Notes under the pieces: generated by a model | The model's input: only the letters and a program-made list of their open reading frames with translations | Database searches by the model: none | Told to the model about the DNA's origin: nothing | Part shown: piece by piece, positions 1-7,361 of the stretch | Position numbering within the stretch: the stretch's first letter is position 1 | Layout: each line of letters begins with the position of its first letter | Assembly (NCBI GenBank): GCA_045106175.1 | Contig: JBGCEF010000045.1 | Location: forward strand, 1-52,631 | DNA length: 52,631 nucleotides | Direction of reading: 5' to 3' | DNA from: TMED27 sp045106175 | GTDB taxonomy: Bacteria > Pseudomonadota > Alphaproteobacteria > Micavibrionales > Micavibrionaceae | Program-made: the position numbers and the translations under genes

Positions 1-1
1 A

Positions 2-622
2 AACAAATATCACTTACGCTGGTTCACCCCGACAACCGAAGTCGATTTATGCGGCCATGCCACACTCGCCAGTGCATTCGTTTTATTTAACGAGCTAGAC
101 TACAAGACCGATAAAATCCATTTCACATGCCTATCAGGTAACCTGTTCGTCACAAAAAACAAACATGGCTACATGATGGATTTCCCAGTTTGGGATTACG
201 CAGAAACGACCGTCAGCCTAGAGGTAACGGATGCTCTTGGCGCAAGGCCAAGTGCGCTTTTTAAAGGAAACAAATGGATCGCGCTTTTCGATGATGAAAC
301 GACCGTCCGCAATATGACCCCAGATTTAGAAAAGGTCAAAAACATCAAAGACTGTAATGGAATTCTTTCAACCGCCGCCGCAAAAGATACAGATTTTGTT
401 TCCAGAAACTTTGCCTCCCAACGCGGAATCCCTGAAGATCCTGTAACAGGATCAGCGCACTGTGCACTCACACCCTTTTGGGCCGAACGCTTAGACAAAA
501 CAAAACTAACTGCCTATCAAGCCTCGCAGCGCGGCGGGCATTTGCTGTGTGAATTGAAAAATGACAGGGTAGAAATCACGGGACAAGCCTGCTTATACAT
601 GAAGGGCAAGATATACCTGTAA
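2..622 (+). CDS. PhzF-family isomerase-like protein, 5' truncated
   Basis: The reading frame is open from the left edge, so the N-terminus lies outside the window. The visible part starts with the family's active-site region, a stretch reading LRWFTPTTEVDLCGHATLA; its Glu corresponds to the catalytic acid of PhzF proteins. Near the C-terminus is a second signature, SQRGIPEDPVTGSAHCAL. These two places mark the two halves of the diaminopimelate-epimerase-like fold. PhzF relatives are mostly uncharacterised isomerases in bacteria that make no phenazine, and nothing nearby suggests phenazine synthesis. The substrate is unknown. The family is certain, the exact function is not. The gene ends 3 nt from the stop of the convergent gene that follows. 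Confidence 0.9.
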   Translation, partial: NKYHLRWFTPTTEVDLCGHATLASAFVLFNELDYKTDKIHFTCLSGNLFVTKNKHGYMMDFPVWDYAETTVSLEVTDALGARPSALFKGNKWIALFDDETTVRNMTPDLEKVKNIKDCNGILSTAAAKDTDFVSRNFASQRGIPEDPVTGSAHCALTPFWAERLDKTKLTAYQASQRGGHLLCELKNDRVEITGQACLYMKGKIYL

Positions 623-625
623 ACA

Positions 626-1414
626 CTACTCTTTATCAGGTTCAGGCTTCGCCTCTTCCACCTCATCGGATGAATCCCCAACAATCTCATCATCTTCAAG
701 CAGCAGACCAACAGGCGCATCTAAATCAGAATCATCGACATCTAGTTCAATACCTTGTGCTTCAACTTTCAAGGCATCAGATTTCAAACGCTTTTGCTCA
801 CCTGATGACAATTCACAAACTTTTGCCGCCTTTAAAACAGTCTTAATTCGATGGTCCAGTTTTTTAGCATTATGTAACGGATCCGCAAGATCAACACGCA
901 ACAAAATAACATCGTCTTTAAAAACCAAAATCACCCAACTATTAGGTATCTCCATCAACTTACATAACGCTTCAATACGCTCATCCGTAAGATAAGACGC
1001 CAAAACACCTTTATGACTAGCGCTCGCAACATATGATTTTTTCCATGCTTTATGCTTAGGAAATAATTCATTTTTAAAACGCAAACTCTTTAAGATCGGA
1101 ATCATACCGCCACTTGCAATCCCACCATCAATGGGCATCGATGTATTTAAATTCACTTCTATTGCTGTTAATTTACGACTGCCACGGGCGTCCGCGCTAA
1201 CGTGCTCACTGGTAAAAACCCCAACTGTATGATCTCCCATAACACCGTTAAGCTCAGGCCCACTCATCAGAGCCTGAGAGCGATATCGCAACTTCCGCTT
1301 TTTTGCATAATCTGCCCATGCTTTTTTTTGTGCAATCAGGATACTGAATGTCCACACAAAGAACAAAACAAGCGAAACTGCAAAGATAAGCCAAATAATA
1401 AGCCAAAAATTCAA
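626..1414 (-). CDS. Hypothetical membrane-anchored protein
   Basis: Unrecognised protein of 262 residues. Residues 2-28 are one strongly hydrophobic segment (FWLIIWLIFAVSLVLFF), followed by a basic patch (KKAWADYAKKRKLRYR), so an N-terminal anchor with the rest in the cytoplasm is likely. The central part is a mixed globular region and the last 45 residues are very acidic and probably disordered. The start is a TTG at 1412-1414; no in-frame ATG lies upstream, the hydrophobic segment would be lost with any later start, and a GGGGG stretch sits about 8 nt before it. It converges on the PhzF-like gene. No function is proposed. Confidence 0.7.
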   Translation of the reverse strand: MNFWLIIWLIFAVSLVLFFVWTFSILIAQKKAWADYAKKRKLRYRSQALMSGPELNGVMGDHTVGVFTSEHVSADARGSRKLTAIEVNLNTSMPIDGGIASGGMIPILKSLRFKNELFPKHKAWKKSYVASASHKGVLASYLTDERIEALCKLMEIPNSWVILVFKDDVILLRVDLADPLHNAKKLDHRIKTVLKAAKVCELSSGEQKRLKSDALKVEAQGIELDVDDSDLDAPVGLLLEDDEIVGDSSDEVEEAKPEPDKE

Positions 1415-1679
1415 AAGATAGCCCCCAATAAGTAAATGCTCACCCTATAAGTGTAATGGGAATATATGAAGGAATCCATAAAGAGATGTTCTTCACCCAC
1501 AGCCCCCTTAAAGAGTAAATCAAAACAGCTTAGAGAAACTTAAAATCAAAAAAACCATACACAAACACAAATACAAAACAGCAACCATTTGCGTGCTTTC
1601 TACCTTTAATATTTTATAAAACTTTACTTGTATAATTCAATCAATATACGGCTATATTCATATAATTTTCAATCATAGA

Positions 1680-1709
1680 TTGACTTTTAATGTCTTTAAA
1701 TGCTACATT
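1680..1709 (+). promoter_or_regulatory. Candidate sigma70-type promoter for the XRE regulator
   Basis: TTGACT (1680-1685) and TACATT (1704-1709) are separated by 18 nt and lie just upstream of the ribosome binding site of the XRE gene, giving a very short leader. The whole stretch 1415-1729, 315 nt between divergent genes, is AT-rich and contains no gene, tRNA or clear hairpin that I can see. A separate TATAAT lies at 1631-1636 but lacks a good -35 partner. Match-based inference only. Confidence 0.35.
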
Positions 1710-1729
1710 TTTCAAAACAGAGGATAATA

Positions 1730-2404
1730 ATGATTTCAATAGAGCAGTGTCGCGGTGCGCGCGGTATCTTAGGATGGACACAACAAGATTTAGCAGACGC
1801 ATCAGGCCTATCCAAAACAGCCATAAATAATTTCGAAAAAAATCATTCCGATATAAAAGCAGACTCTCTGCGTGCCATACGCGTCGCTTTCGAAAGCGCA
1901 GATATAGAATTCATTGATCAAAAAGGCATCTCCAAAAAGACAGAGTCATTCAAGATCATCCACGGCGAAAGCAATATTTACGAGCTTTTAGAAGATATCC
2001 ATCTCACGCTTGGCCATCAAAAAAATGGGGAAATCATGATGAGCTTTGTTGATCAGTCACTAACAAGCCAAATTCCGGCACAAAAAATGTTCAAACACAT
2101 CGAGTTCTTAAAACAAACCAACACAAAACAACGCGTGATATCATACGTGGGAACCCAGAACGTGCTAAGCCCATCCGAAGAATGCCGTTGGATCAACAAT
2201 AGCCTTAAACCAACAGCAACAACTACATTCATATATGGCGACAAAATCGCACAACAACTCTATGATAAGTCCGTAACAATTATCACAAGAAGCGTTGACG
2301 CCGTAAATGCAGAGCGCGCACGCTTCGAACAGCTATGGCAATCCGCTATCATTCCCGACAGTATGGGTAGTAATGATTCAAATAAGATCATTCAGAACCA
2401 ATAA
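1730..2404 (+). CDS. XRE-family helix-turn-helix regulator with C-terminal sensor-like domain
   Basis: 224 residues. Residues 1-65 are a Cro/C1-type helix-turn-helix: the run CRGARGILGWTQQDLADASG followed by SKTAINNFEK is the standard layout. The remaining 160 residues are not a known DNA-binding extension; they read as an alpha/beta domain that may bind a ligand or pack as a dimer, which is inference. I start it at 1730, where AGAGGA lies 5 nt upstream, instead of the in-frame ATG at 1700, which would leave no room between the candidate promoter and the start. It is followed by a strong hairpin terminator. A phage-type repressor is possible, but no phage genes are near. Confidence 0.85.
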   Translation: MISIEQCRGARGILGWTQQDLADASGLSKTAINNFEKNHSDIKADSLRAIRVAFESADIEFIDQKGISKKTESFKIIHGESNIYELLEDIHLTLGHQKNGEIMMSFVDQSLTSQIPAQKMFKHIEFLKQTNTKQRVISYVGTQNVLSPSEECRWINNSLKPTATTTFIYGDKIAQQLYDKSVTIITRSVDAVNAERARFEQLWQSAIIPDSMGSNDSNKIIQNQ

Positions 2405-2429
2405 AAAAACGAAGCCCCTAAGAGCTTCG
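2403..2429. terminator. Bidirectional rho-independent terminator between convergent genes
   Basis: CGAAGC (2410-2415) pairs with GCTTCG (2424-2429) around an 8-nt loop. On the minus strand the stem is followed directly by seven T (2409-2403), which suits the coiled-coil gene that ends at 2462. On the plus strand it is followed by CTTTCT, which would serve the XRE gene more weakly. Confidence 0.7.
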
Positions 2430-2461
2430 CTTTCTCCACCTTTTAAAATCAAAAACATGTT

Positions 2462-3118
2462 TTAATGGAAGACAACATTGTCTTCGGATTGAACATGCTG
2501 ACTAGCACCTTGCAAAGGAACAGTGTGATTAAGATTCTGAGGAATAGATATACTTAACCCCTGAGGCGCCGTTTCAACTTGCTTTTGTGGCTCACTCATC
2601 TTAAGAGCCAAATGACTCATCTGTGATAAAAGATCCTCCGCATGGGAAACAAGCGCTTCGGCCTTACCTGTGCTGATCAAATCATTATTAGCCGCTTTTT
2701 CCATCTTGTCCGAAACAACCTCTTCATGCGCTGAGATTGTATCAATTTTCTTATCCAACTTAGTAATCGCCTGCGTGAAGAAACCTGTTTGCTTGTTAAC
2801 AACATCAACATCTTTCTCCAATTTTTGAACAGTACTCATAAATGCATTGGCTTGCTCGCCAACACCACTTACTTTCGCTTCCATTTGATGAATAGACTGG
2901 CTAAACGCACTGGCTTGACCATCAACAACTTCAACTTTCTGTTCTAATTTGTGAATAGCATCACTAAAGAAACCTGTTTGTTTACGGACCACTTCAAATC
3001 CTGAACGTAACCGCTCAAACCCCGCACCTAAAACCACACTGGTCCCTATTGCTGCGATTGCTGAAAAAACAGCCATCATCAAAGACACAGCAACTATTGT
3101 CTCAACTTCCATCGTCAT
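2462..3118 (-). CDS. Membrane-anchored coiled-coil protein with 21-residue repeats
   Basis: 218 residues. Residues 5-33 form one transmembrane segment, followed by a long predicted coiled coil. Residues 46-129 are four tandem 21-residue units (three heptads each) with a shared pattern: Q..(G/A).F at the front, then (K/Q)(L/M)(E/D).(K/D)(V/I) with hydrophobic residues at heptad positions. The tail is Pro/Gln-rich and polar. The ATG at 3118 has AAAGGG 8 nt upstream; a second ATG lies two codons later. The layout resembles membrane-tethered coiled-coil scaffolds or spacers (for example methyl-accepting-like stalks or apolipoprotein-like proteins), but no signalling domain is present and the function is unknown. 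Confidence 0.75.
   Translation of the reverse strand: MTMEVETIVAVSLMMAVFSAIAAIGTSVVLGAGFERLRSGFEVVRKQTGFFSDAIHKLEQKVEVVDGQASAFSQSIHQMEAKVSGVGEQANAFMSTVQKLEKDVDVVNKQTGFFTQAITKLDKKIDTISAHEEVVSDKMEKAANNDLISTGKAEALVSHAEDLLSQMSHLALKMSEPQKQVETAPQGLSISIPQNLNHTVPLQGASQHVQSEDNVVFH
2732..2983 (-). repeat. Four tandem 63-bp coding repeats (21 residues each)
   Basis: These code residues 46-66, 67-87, 88-108 and 109-129 of the coiled-coil protein. Units 1 and 4 both open with KQTGFF, so the array may have grown by duplication of a block. The DNA copies have diverged, so the array is not a recent expansion. Confidence 0.7.
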
Positions 3119-3223
3119 AACCCTAACCCTTTCATAGTATTATCGTTATTAATTGAAAATTTGCACGAAAGGAAACACACCTAACCTAGTGACATAAAAA
3201 AATCGCACAAAAGAAATGAACCA

Positions 3224-3240
3224 TTTTGAAGGCTTCAAAA
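3224..3240. repeat. 17-bp inverted repeat in intergenic region
   Basis: TTTTGAAG and CTTCAAAA flank a single G. It lies between the coiled-coil gene and the small lipoprotein gene, both on the minus strand, about 105 nt upstream of the coiled-coil gene's start. It could be an operator or a weak hairpin. The rest of 3119-3353 is AT-rich with nothing else that I can name. Confidence 0.3.
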
Positions 3241-3353
3241 CAGCACTTACAATTATTATGTTAAATAAATAGGTTTAAGGATCAGTTATTTTTCAAACAG
3301 ATGAATTTTAAATTTAGATCAATTTCGAAACATCACATCAGGATATTAAAAAA

Positions 3354-3680
3354 TTACTTCTCTATTTGATCGCGGAATATTTGTTCCGCAGGTTGCGGAG
3401 GAACAGCTTCAACTGGCTTTAGCTCGGGTAAAACTTCTTTAACCTCAGGCTTCCAATCTCTCTCAACGGCTTTTTTAACAACCGGCTCAGCAACTGGTTC
3501 TAACTTCAATTCTTTCTCCGGCATCATTTTAGCCAAAACATAAGCAACGCCACTACCCGCTGTGCGTTCATTTCCATATGGGAACATCGTATTAGTCTTG
3601 ATAACTTCATACCCATCACCACAACCGGTAAGGAAAAATACAGAAGAAGCTGAAAGTAGGACTGCGCGTTTAACGGACAT
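3354..3680 (-). CDS. Small proline/glutamate-rich lipoprotein
   Basis: 108 residues. A short basic N-terminus (MSVKRA), a hydrophobic core and the lipobox LTGC (residues 17-20) mark a lipoprotein signal peptide, so the mature protein should be lipid-anchored at Cys20. The residues after it (GDGYE) carry an Asp at +3 rather than +2. The mature part is short, ending in a Pro/Glu/Val-rich, probably extended region. AGGTG lies 7 nt before the ATG, supporting the start. No family recognised. It could be a periplasmic spacer or outer-membrane lipoprotein. Confidence 0.7.
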   Translation of the reverse strand: MSVKRAVLLSASSVFFLTGCGDGYEVIKTNTMFPYGNERTAGSGVAYVLAKMMPEKELKLEPVAEPVVKKAVERDWKPEVKEVLPELKPVEAVPPQPAEQIFRDQIEK

Positions 3681-3792
3681 TATGACACCTGTGAATAAAG
3701 GATTTATAGGAGAAACGCAGTTATTTACAAAATACTACACAAATTTATCCACAGGCACAAGCCCGCAAATGCAATCTCAAGCAAATCTAAAA

Positions 3793-4329
3793 CTATGATT
3801 GCGCGCTATAGAGAACAAATGATCCAAGGGGGTGATCTTTAGGAAGTGTAGGATAATTAAATTCACCATCCTTAACATGGGACATCCCAATTTTCTCCAT
3901 AACCCCAATCGAGCGTTTATTATCAAAAATTGTAAAAGCAACAATTTCTTCTAAAGACAAATCATTAAAACCATGCGCTAAAACAGCTTCGGCCGCCTCG
4001 CTGGCATAACCCTTCCCCCAAAAACCATAATCGAGCCGCCACGCTATCTCAACAGCCGGTGTAAAATGCGCTTTAAACGGAACCTTCTGCAACCCCGTAA
4101 ACCCCATAAATGCCGCATCTTCTTTACGCTCCAACGCATAAATCCCAAAACCATTCTTATCAAAATGCTTAATAAAACGATCTACCAGTTTATTGGACTC
4201 CGCTTCTTTTAGTGATCTCGGCATATACTCCATAATAACTGGGTCTGCATTCATACGCGCAAATTCCGAACAATCAGAATCCTGCCACTGACGCACTTTT
4301 ATGCGCTCTGTCTCAAATAAAATACTCAT
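3793..4329 (-). CDS. GNAT-family N-acetyltransferase (RimJ/RimL type)
   Basis: 178 residues from the chosen ATG at 4329, which starts the typical family opening MSILFETERI. An in-frame ATG 12 codons upstream (4365) would add a hydrophobic non-family extension, so I reject it. The acetyl-CoA binding loop is visible as YGFWGKGYASEA and the later NKRSIGVMEKIGM matches the C-terminal motif of the RimJ/RimL subgroup. These enzymes move an acetyl group from acetyl-CoA to the alpha-amine of ribosomal proteins or to small amines. The acceptor here cannot be told. It stands alone on its strand. Confidence 0.85.
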   Translation of the reverse strand: MSILFETERIKVRQWQDSDCSEFARMNADPVIMEYMPRSLKEAESNKLVDRFIKHFDKNGFGIYALERKEDAAFMGFTGLQKVPFKAHFTPAVEIAWRLDYGFWGKGYASEAAEAVLAHGFNDLSLEEIVAFTIFDNKRSIGVMEKIGMSHVKDGEFNYPTLPKDHPLGSFVLYSAQS

Positions 4330-4460
4330 ATCGAAGACGCTAAAACAGAACCCAATCAAGACCAAGGCAAAAACTGAACAATCACAAAACAGAACACATA
4401 TTCTTGCAATCAGAAGGATAGATTTGCTAAGACAATAAATTAAATAACAAAGGATTTATC

Positions 4461-4847
4461 ATGAAACTTTTATTAACAACTGCTCTATGTGCCCTAACAT
4501 TATCTAGCCAAGCAAGTGCACAAGGGTTTTTAGACCGCGTAACCGACATGGTAAACAAGGTTGATGAAACAATTACATCTGGCGAACGCGCCCAAGATAC
4601 AGCCGATCGCATCCTCAACAAAATACCAAGCAGCGACGACACAAAAACAAACGACGAAACGCAGCAAGCAAGCTCTGAAGAGGACAACGAACCGTCAACA
4701 ACTGAACCCGCCGCAGGAGAAACCGCAACAACAACCGCCGAAGAAGATGAAATACTCCGAAAAGCACGTGAAATCGAAGAACGTCGCATCCTAGAAGCCG
4801 CAGAGCACATCAAAAAAGAGCGCGCTGCTTCCCCTGGAAACGACTAA
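4461..4847 (+). CDS. Small secreted acidic protein of unknown function
   Basis: 128 residues. Residues 1-21 are a clear Sec signal peptide ending in SQASA-Q. The mature part has an amphipathic helix (FLDRVTDMVNKVDETI), a Thr/Glu/Ser-rich, probably disordered middle, and a charged helical tail (EILRKAREIEERRILEA). AAAGGA lies 7 nt before the ATG. No domain recognised. It is convergent with the PepSY-like gene, with 9 nt between them. Confidence 0.7.
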   Translation: MKLLLTTALCALTLSSQASAQGFLDRVTDMVNKVDETITSGERAQDTADRILNKIPSSDDTKTNDETQQASSEEDNEPSTTEPAAGETATTTAEEDEILRKAREIEERRILEAAEHIKKERAASPGND

Positions 4848-4856
4848 ACCCTAATT

Positions 4857-5549
4857 TTATCGAACAGGAAGATGGCCAGGCTTCACGCTAGTTTGGCCAT
4901 CGCCAATATAACCCGAGCGCGTAATCAAACCAGATTGAGCATCCACGACAATTTCATACTGTCCATCATCTGTTCTAAACACGACAGAATATAAAAGTGC
5001 CCCACCTTCATCATTCACACTCACTTTAAAATCTTTCGCAGGCGGCGCATCCGCTAAAGCAATATTTAAAGCCTGACTTTGCGTCAATGGCTCAGCGATA
5101 GAAACGTCTACCATTCGCTGCTGTGGTTTTCTTTGCGGCTTAGGGACAAATTCAACCATGTCTTGTTGCGAAAGTGAAACCGCTCTCTTCTCTGCTGCAG
5201 GCTTTGATAAAGGCCTAGGCTGAACCTCCTCGGCAACACGCGCCTTTGTTGTTTCAACCGGCATTTTAACACTCTCCTGTGCTGGCGCTGGCTCTAGCTC
5301 TGACGCAGGTAACGGAGCGACCTCTTCAATGCGTTGCGCAGGCGGAACAAGTCTCTGATCATCTGACGGTAAGTCTGCTTGTGGCTCTTTTTTCAAAACA
5401 ACAGATTTCTTATCCTTACGAACATCTTCCCCACCCAGCGGAATAACATCTTGCGTTCCATCATCACGAATAATTGTAATCACATTACCCTGCGCAAATA
5501 CTGGCGCAGACATAAAACAAAAAGCACTTAACAATAAAATCTTTCTCAT
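4857..5549 (-). CDS. Secreted PepSY-like protein with proline-rich linker
   Basis: 230 residues. Signal peptide at residues 1-19 (cleavage after VFAQ or FA). Residues 20-150 are Pro/Glu/Lys-rich and low in complexity. The C-terminal 75 residues have the PepSY layout: SQALNIALADAP, then strands ending in YEIVVDAQSGLITRSG, which matches the xxVxVDAxTGxV ending of the family. PepSY domains are often inhibitory or adaptor modules of periplasmic proteins. The target is unknown. The ATG at 5549 is supported by the signal peptide. Confidence 0.7.
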   Translation of the reverse strand: MRKILLLSAFCFMSAPVFAQGNVITIIRDDGTQDVIPLGGEDVRKDKKSVVLKKEPQADLPSDDQRLVPPAQRIEEVAPLPASELEPAPAQESVKMPVETTKARVAEEVQPRPLSKPAAEKRAVSLSQQDMVEFVPKPQRKPQQRMVDVSIAEPLTQSQALNIALADAPPAKDFKVSVNDEGGALLYSVVFRTDDGQYEIVVDAQSGLITRSGYIGDGQTSVKPGHLPVR

Positions 5550-5628
5550 ATCTTCACTATAACGGATTCGATAAACGATAAAAGAACATCCACTTCTCTT
5601 AGAACAAAAACACTGATATTATTTCAAT

Positions 5629-5949
5629 ATGGAATTTTTAGACATCCCAACAGACGCCAGCATCATTGACTTCCTCTACGCAACGATTGTGTTAATCGCC
5701 GTGTTTGGATACGTGCCGCAAATTTATAAATTATGGACATCCAATAGCGACGGTATGGATATATCCATCACCACATGGCTAATCTGGTTATACACGTGGG
5801 TCGTAACTTTGCTCTATGGCATGTTTGAACTCGACGATCTAAAACTATGCATTGTCGCAATCATTAATTTATTTGGCCATGTGGGCATCATCGGCTTAAC
5901 ATGCCGCAATAGATACCGTTTCAAAAAAGCATCACAACGCACTGAATAA
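5629..5949 (+). CDS. PQ-loop / SemiSWEET-like small membrane protein
   Basis: 106 residues with three hydrophobic segments (about 14-34, 48-66, 72-90), the size of a SemiSWEET half-transporter. The first helix holds the family motif FGYVPQIYKLW (Pro30-Gln31). Members form homodimers that carry small sugars or other solutes across the inner membrane. The substrate cannot be read from sequence. The gene stands alone and is divergent from the PepSY-like gene. Confidence 0.75.
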   Translation: MEFLDIPTDASIIDFLYATIVLIAVFGYVPQIYKLWTSNSDGMDISITTWLIWLYTWVVTLLYGMFELDDLKLCIVAIINLFGHVGIIGLTCRNRYRFKKASQRTE

Positions 5950-6015
5950 ATTGAACCTTTGTTTTTCTAAAATTATTTGCTAACGTCTCTCAAACATAAT
6001 GAAAGAGAGATCATC

Positions 6016-6330
6016 ATGAAAAAACAATACAATATACTTATGTTTTGTGTGGTTGGATTAGCGTTATCTGCCTGTGCCGAAGGATTAGGCGATTTTGACA
6101 CAGCCCCTCCATACGATACTGAACGCACCGCAACACACGCTCAACACACTCCACCACCAGAACCTCAGCCTGAGCCAGCTCCTATAGTACGAGAAGCACC
6201 CATGTGCAAACCTTGTGAAGACTGCGGACCATTCAAAAGCCGCGTCGCAACATTAGAAAGCGAGCTTGCCGCATGTCGCGAAGCAAGCAACCGCGTGCGT
6301 GATGCTTACTCCCAAGAACTAAAAAAATAA
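6016..6330 (+). CDS. Small lipoprotein with C-terminal helix
   Basis: 104 residues from the ATG at 6016, which has AGAGAG 6-8 nt upstream and gives a proper lipoprotein signal (MKKQYN, hydrophobic core, LSAC at 17-20). An in-frame ATG at 5977 would bury the signal and is unlikely. After a Pro-rich stretch comes a cluster of three cysteines (MCKPCEDCGP), which may bind metal or form disulphides in the periplasm, then a helical segment likely to form a coiled coil (VATLESELAACREASNRV). No family recognised. A strong terminator follows. Confidence 0.7.
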   Translation: MKKQYNILMFCVVGLALSACAEGLGDFDTAPPYDTERTATHAQHTPPPEPQPEPAPIVREAPMCKPCEDCGPFKSRVATLESELAACREASNRVRDAYSQELKK

Positions 6331-6355
6331 AAACTCAAGACAACAAATATGAATG

Positions 6356-6388
6356 AGCCGGTGGTCATAAATAACCATCGGCTTTTTT
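6356..6388 (+). terminator. Rho-independent terminator after the small lipoprotein
   Basis: AGCCGGTGGT (6356-6365) pairs with ACCATCGGCT (6374-6383), a 10-bp stem with one G-T wobble and an 8-nt loop, followed by a T run to 6388. It reaches the stop codon of the convergent gene at 6387. Confidence 0.85.
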
Positions 6389-7271
6389 ATAAATACATAG
6401 AACTTGTATTGTAATGCGGCAATTTACGAACCTCTTCGCGCTCAACTGCAATTTTATCCTGCGTTGCTGCATCTGACTGCGCCAAAGCGGAACTTGACGC
6501 AAGCGCCGCTGTTAAAAATAATGAACTAAAGATTGGCTTTACACGCCCCGATGCAAGCGCCTTACGCCCCAAACTATTCGCACCCGATTTAACACCCTTG
6601 GCAAGCGCGTCACCAAAAAACATAGCTCCTTTTTCCGCAAACTCCCCAAGCAGCCTCTCACCAATAACACGCGGCAAAACACTCCGCGCAAAACTCGCGC
6701 CCAACCCCGAAACCGGCTTTGCCAACGCACTATAAATATATCCCGCCAAAAGCCCCGCGCCCAATACCGCACCTGACATCTGCGCTGCATGCACATGCGA
6801 TGATAATTTTGCTTTCTTCATGAAATCTTTATCACCTAACGCTGCCTTAAGCTGCTCAGAGTCTTTAACATCATATCCTGCATCCTTTAGGTTTTTAAGA
6901 AACCACGCACCAAGGCTTTGCGGATATGTCGCAGCAGAAGCGCTCGCAATCCCCGCCGCAGGATTAATAAAACCTGTCACAGAGGCAGCCCCTAAAATGA
7001 CGGAATTCTCAACTGTAAATGAAACTGTATTTTCGGCAATTCGCCTGAATTTGTTTGTTAATGATGCCGAGCGCTGATCAAGTCTATCAACCCTTCGCAC
7101 TAAATGTGAAATCTTGTCAATCGCCTCATCCGAAACATGTCCATATCGCGACCACATAACAAGCGATCCCGCGCGGTAAGCAAGCGATAGCTTACTCGCC
7201 CCTTTTTGAACACCAAAACAAGGATTAACACGCACCTCTCCGTATGAACTGTTATTATTTGTTTTATTCAT
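6387..7271 (-). CDS. Hypothetical protein with glycine/alanine-rich hydrophobic segments
   Basis: 294 residues from the ATG at 7271 (a TTG at 7283 is also in frame). Several Ala/Gly-rich hydrophobic stretches (about 98-116, 170-188 and a 15-20 residue stretch near 255) suggest membrane association, separated by basic amphipathic helices. The segment SSLFLTAALASSSALAQS near the C-terminus looks like a signal sequence in an odd place, so a late-inserting helix is more likely. It somewhat recalls EcsC-like or phasin-like amphipathic proteins, but I cannot assign a family. Confidence 0.6.
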   Translation of the reverse strand: MNKTNNNSSYGEVRVNPCFGVQKGASKLSLAYRAGSLVMWSRYGHVSDEAIDKISHLVRRVDRLDQRSASLTNKFRRIAENTVSFTVENSVILGAASVTGFINPAAGIASASAATYPQSLGAWFLKNLKDAGYDVKDSEQLKAALGDKDFMKKAKLSSHVHAAQMSGAVLGAGLLAGYIYSALAKPVSGLGASFARSVLPRVIGERLLGEFAEKGAMFFGDALAKGVKSGANSLGRKALASGRVKPIFSSLFLTAALASSSALAQSDAATQDKIAVEREEVRKLPHYNTSSMYL

Positions 7272-7361
7272 AGGATGCGACAAACTTAAACATTAAATCT
7301 TAATATTTTGTTAAGATTTGCCCTCTTCCCTTACAAAATTAACTCTGCTATCTGTTTCGAT

